Source: Pullilachnospira_A gallistercoris
Lineage (GTDB): Bacteria; Bacillota; Clostridia; Lachnospirales; Lachnospiraceae
NCBI GenBank assembly: GCA_018712125.1
Contig: DVHM01000143.1
Coordinates: 1 to 7,298, forward strand
DNA: 7,298 bases
Direction of reading: 5' to 3'
Shown here: piece after piece, positions 5,295-7,298 of the stretch
Layout of the letters: each line of letters opens with the position of its first letter
Numbering within the stretch: position 1 is the stretch's first letter
The notes under the pieces: model-generated
Databases searched by the model: none
What the model was told of the DNA's origin: nothing
Seen by the model: the letters and a program-made list of their open reading frames with translations, nothing else
Made by a program: the position numbers and the translations under genes

Positions 5295-6952
5295 CAGCTC
5301 ATCCTCCCGTTCTCCACCGAATACACCTGGTCTGCCACCCGCATGGTGGACTGGCGGTGGGACACCAGCACCACGGTTTTCCCGCTCCGTTCCCTGCGCA
5401 GGGACTGCAGGATAACCGCCTCGTTCAGGCTGTCCAAGTTGCTGGTGGGCTCATCCAAAAGCACAAAAGACGCCTCGTGCAGGAATGCCCGGGCCAGACC
5501 CAGACGCTGCCGCTCCCCGCCGGAGAGCGTATCCCCCAGCTCGCCTACCGGCGTGTCGTATCCCCGGGGCAGGCTCATGATAAAGTCGTGGACCGAGGCC
5601 TTTCTGCAGGCCTCCTCCACCTCCTTCCTGGTGGCATCCAGCTTCGCAATCCGCAGGTTGTTGAAAATACTGTCATGAAACAGGTGGGTATCCTGGGTCA
5701 CATAGCTCTCCATCCTGCGCAGATTGTCCGTGTTGATCTCGTTGACGGAACGGCCGGAAATCTCGATGCTGCCCCTTTCGGTCTCCCAGAACCGCATAAA
5801 GAGCTTTAACAGGGTGGATTTTCCGCTGCCGCTCTTCCCCACGATCCCCACAATGCCGCGGGGAGGCACCGACAGGCTCAGATCCGTCAGAATTTCCTCC
5901 TGTCCATAGGAGAAGGTCACATGTCGGGCCTCGGCCCCGTCAAAGGTTACCTCCTCCTTTCCGCTGATCTCCTCCGTCGCCGGCTCCTCATCGAGAATAT
6001 CCAACACCCGGTTGCCCGCCGCGAAGGTGCTCTGCAGTGTGCTTCCCAGAGCCGCCAGCGCGACCACCGGCCCGAAGGAGGAAAACAGCGCCAGTACCGG
6101 AATCAGAAGCCCGGCAAAATCCACTTCTCCCGCCAGATAAAGGCCTGCCGCCAAAACCAGCATCGCCAAATCAAAGAGATAGATGACCGCGTTGGTGCAG
6201 GCAGTGTTGCGCCCGGCGTTTTTCTTCATCCGCTCCTCCGTCTTTGCCAGATCGTCGGTTCTGCGGTTCATCTCCGCCAGCCGATCCTCCCCGGCCCCGT
6301 ACTGCAGGATCTCATCCAGTCCCCGCAGGCTGTCCAGCACAAAGGCTCCCAGTTCGCCGGAGTCACTGCGAAACCGCATACCGCTGTCGCCGGAAAGCTT
6401 TGAGGCTGTCAGTGGCACCACCACGCCGACCACCAGATAGGCCGCGGTGGCCAACAGGCCGAAGGCCCAGTGATACTGGCCGATAAAAAGAATCATGATG
6501 ATCGAATACAGAATCGCGATCATGATTGGGGAGATCGTGTGCGCGTAAAAGACCTCCAGAAGTTCGATATCCGAGGTAATGATATTGATCAGATTTCCCT
6601 TGTCCCGCCCTTCCAGCTTGGCGGGGCAGAGTCTCCGCAGGGCACCGAAAACCCGGTCCCTGATCAACGCCAGCAGTTTGAAAGCGATAAAATGATTGCA
6701 GGCCTGCTCCGCGTACCGCAGAAATCCACGCACCACCGCGAAGAGCACCGCGCAGACAAAAAGCGTCGTAAGCCCCGCGAACACCGGCTCTCCCACCAGG
6801 GACAATACCGCGTATCCGCCGAAAATCGTGATAAAACTGGCGCAGAGATGGCCGATCAATCCCATGAGAATCGCCAGAATCATAAAGCCGGTCAGGGGCT
6901 TTACCAGCCCGATCAGCCGCAGCATAATGTTCAGATTGCTTCTCTTTTTCAT
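5294..6952 (-). CDS. ABC transporter ATP-binding/permease protein (CydC-like exporter fold)
   Basis: A 552-residue half-transporter with an N-terminal six-helix membrane domain (about 20-310) and a C-terminal ATPase domain (about 340-552). Nucleotide-binding motifs are complete: Walker A GKSGSGKST (372-380), Q-loop Gln420, signature LSGGERQR (476-483), Walker B FVLLDEP (496-502), D-loop SNLD and switch His532. The membrane domain and TSDIELLEVFYAHTISP stretch (126-142) look like the CydC group, which in E. coli exports thiols and binds haem. It pairs with the upstream ABC protein, one nt away, presumably as a heterodimer. ATG 6952 follows GAGGAGG at 9 nt. In streptococcal haem operons a similar pair (siaD, siaE) precedes an ECF module; some exporter-fold pairs (IrtAB in mycobacteria) import siderophores, so transport direction is open. 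Confidence 0.92.
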   Translation of the reverse strand: MKKRSNLNIMLRLIGLVKPLTGFMILAILMGLIGHLCASFITIFGGYAVLSLVGEPVFAGLTTLFVCAVLFAVVRGFLRYAEQACNHFIAFKLLALIRDRVFGALRRLCPAKLEGRDKGNLINIITSDIELLEVFYAHTISPIMIAILYSIIMILFIGQYHWAFGLLATAAYLVVGVVVPLTASKLSGDSGMRFRSDSGELGAFVLDSLRGLDEILQYGAGEDRLAEMNRRTDDLAKTEERMKKNAGRNTACTNAVIYLFDLAMLVLAAGLYLAGEVDFAGLLIPVLALFSSFGPVVALAALGSTLQSTFAAGNRVLDILDEEPATEEISGKEEVTFDGAEARHVTFSYGQEEILTDLSLSVPPRGIVGIVGKSGSGKSTLLKLFMRFWETERGSIEISGRSVNEINTDNLRRMESYVTQDTHLFHDSIFNNLRIAKLDATRKEVEEACRKASVHDFIMSLPRGYDTPVGELGDTLSGGERQRLGLARAFLHEASFVLLDEPTSNLDSLNEAVILQSLRRERSGKTVVLVSHRQSTMRVADQVYSVENGRMS

Positions 6953-6953
6953 G

Positions 6954-7298
6954 CTAAACTGCCTCCTCTCTGTCTGTCGCGGCGTCTGTCACGGTGCCGG
7001 CCTTTGTCGTCTCCTCCAGGTTCTCCAGACGCTTCTGTGTATGATAGAGTTTCTCGTAAACACCCTCTCTGTCGAGGAGTTCTCCGTGGGTTCCGCTCTC
7101 CGCGACCTCGCCCGCCGAGAGCACATAGATGGTGTCCGCATCCACCACATTTGCCAGCCGATGGGAAATCAGAAGGATCGTCTTATCACCCCGCATCCTG
7201 GCGATCTGTTCCATGATGGCGTTCTCGCTCTCCACATCGATATTCGAGGTGGCCTCGTCAAAAATATAGACCGGCGAATCGTGGAGCAGCGCCCGGGC
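6954..7298 (-). CDS. ABC transporter ATP-binding/permease protein, C-terminal part (CydD-like partner)
   Basis: Only the last 114 residues are inside the window; the frame is open to base 7298, and the GTG at 7235 is an internal valine codon rather than a start. Visible are ARALL, the helix that follows the ABC signature motif, Walker B VYIFDEATSNID (10-21 of the fragment) and the switch motif LISHR with His46. DEAT in place of DEPT is typical of exporter-fold ABC proteins. An acidic tail (LENLEETTKAG, ATDREEAV) closes it. The stop TAG is one nt before the next ABC gene, which has the same C-terminal layout, so the two probably form a heterodimer. The membrane domain and Walker A lie beyond the window. 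Confidence 0.88.
   Translation of the reverse strand, partial: ARALLHDSPVYIFDEATSNIDVESENAIMEQIARMRGDKTILLISHRLANVVDADTIYVLSAGEVAESGTHGELLDREGVYEKLYHTQKRLENLEETTKAGTVTDAATDREEAV

Noticed and set aside
6470..7216. Plus-strand frame of 248 codons
   Set aside because: Antisense to the two ABC genes with complete ATPase motifs.
1..7298. CRISPR array, tRNA, rRNA, riboswitch or insertion sequence
   Set aside because: No regularly spaced repeats, no tRNA-like cloverleaf, no transposase frame and no recognisable riboswitch in the only sizeable intergenic region.

Overview
All supportable genes in this window lie on the minus strand, so transcription runs from high to low coordinates. Family content (MptD/Trep_Strep-type ECF transporter, CydDC-like exporter-fold ABC pair, YgbA-family protein, lipobox solute-binding protein), strong purine-rich ribosome binding sites and tightly overlapping genes suggest a Gram-positive anaerobe of the Clostridia (Lachnospiraceae-like). 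That assignment is inference; no rRNA or other marker gene is present.

Right-hand block (2154-7298): a very tight operon. In transcription order it holds the C-terminal end of an ABC transporter cut by the window edge, a second full-length ATP-binding/permease ABC protein, a small seven-cysteine YgbA-family ('nitrous oxide-stimulated promoter') protein, an ECF transporter S component, its EcfT scaffold and a two-domain EcfA ATPase. Successive junctions are a 1-nt gap, a 1-nt overlap (TGATG), and three 4-nt ATGA overlaps, so the products are probably made together. The order ABC-ABC-S-T-A(A) resembles, from memory, the siaDE-siaFGH part of the group A Streptococcus haem-uptake operon. A haem, tetrapyrrole or metal-chelate substrate is therefore a reasonable hypothesis, with the YgbA-like gene inserted between the exporter-fold pair and the ECF module. 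The substrate is not shown by the sequence.

Boundary (about 1748-2153): just after the EcfA stop is a two-part hairpin followed by eight T's on the minus strand, a good candidate for the operon's Rho-independent terminator. Beyond it are a 20-bp-spaced direct repeat, an AT-rich promoter-like stretch, a strong but badly spaced Shine-Dalgarno sequence, and a short coding-like stretch that appears to change frame. I interpret the last as a possible broken small gene.

Left-hand block (1-1747): a four-helix membrane protein of unknown function, overlapping by 8 nt a large lipoprotein that leaves the window. The lipoprotein has a lipobox, about 270 residues of beta-propeller-like repeats, and then the start of a family-1 type extracellular solute-binding domain. 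By eye this block is less GC-rich than the ECF operon and is probably a separate transcription unit.
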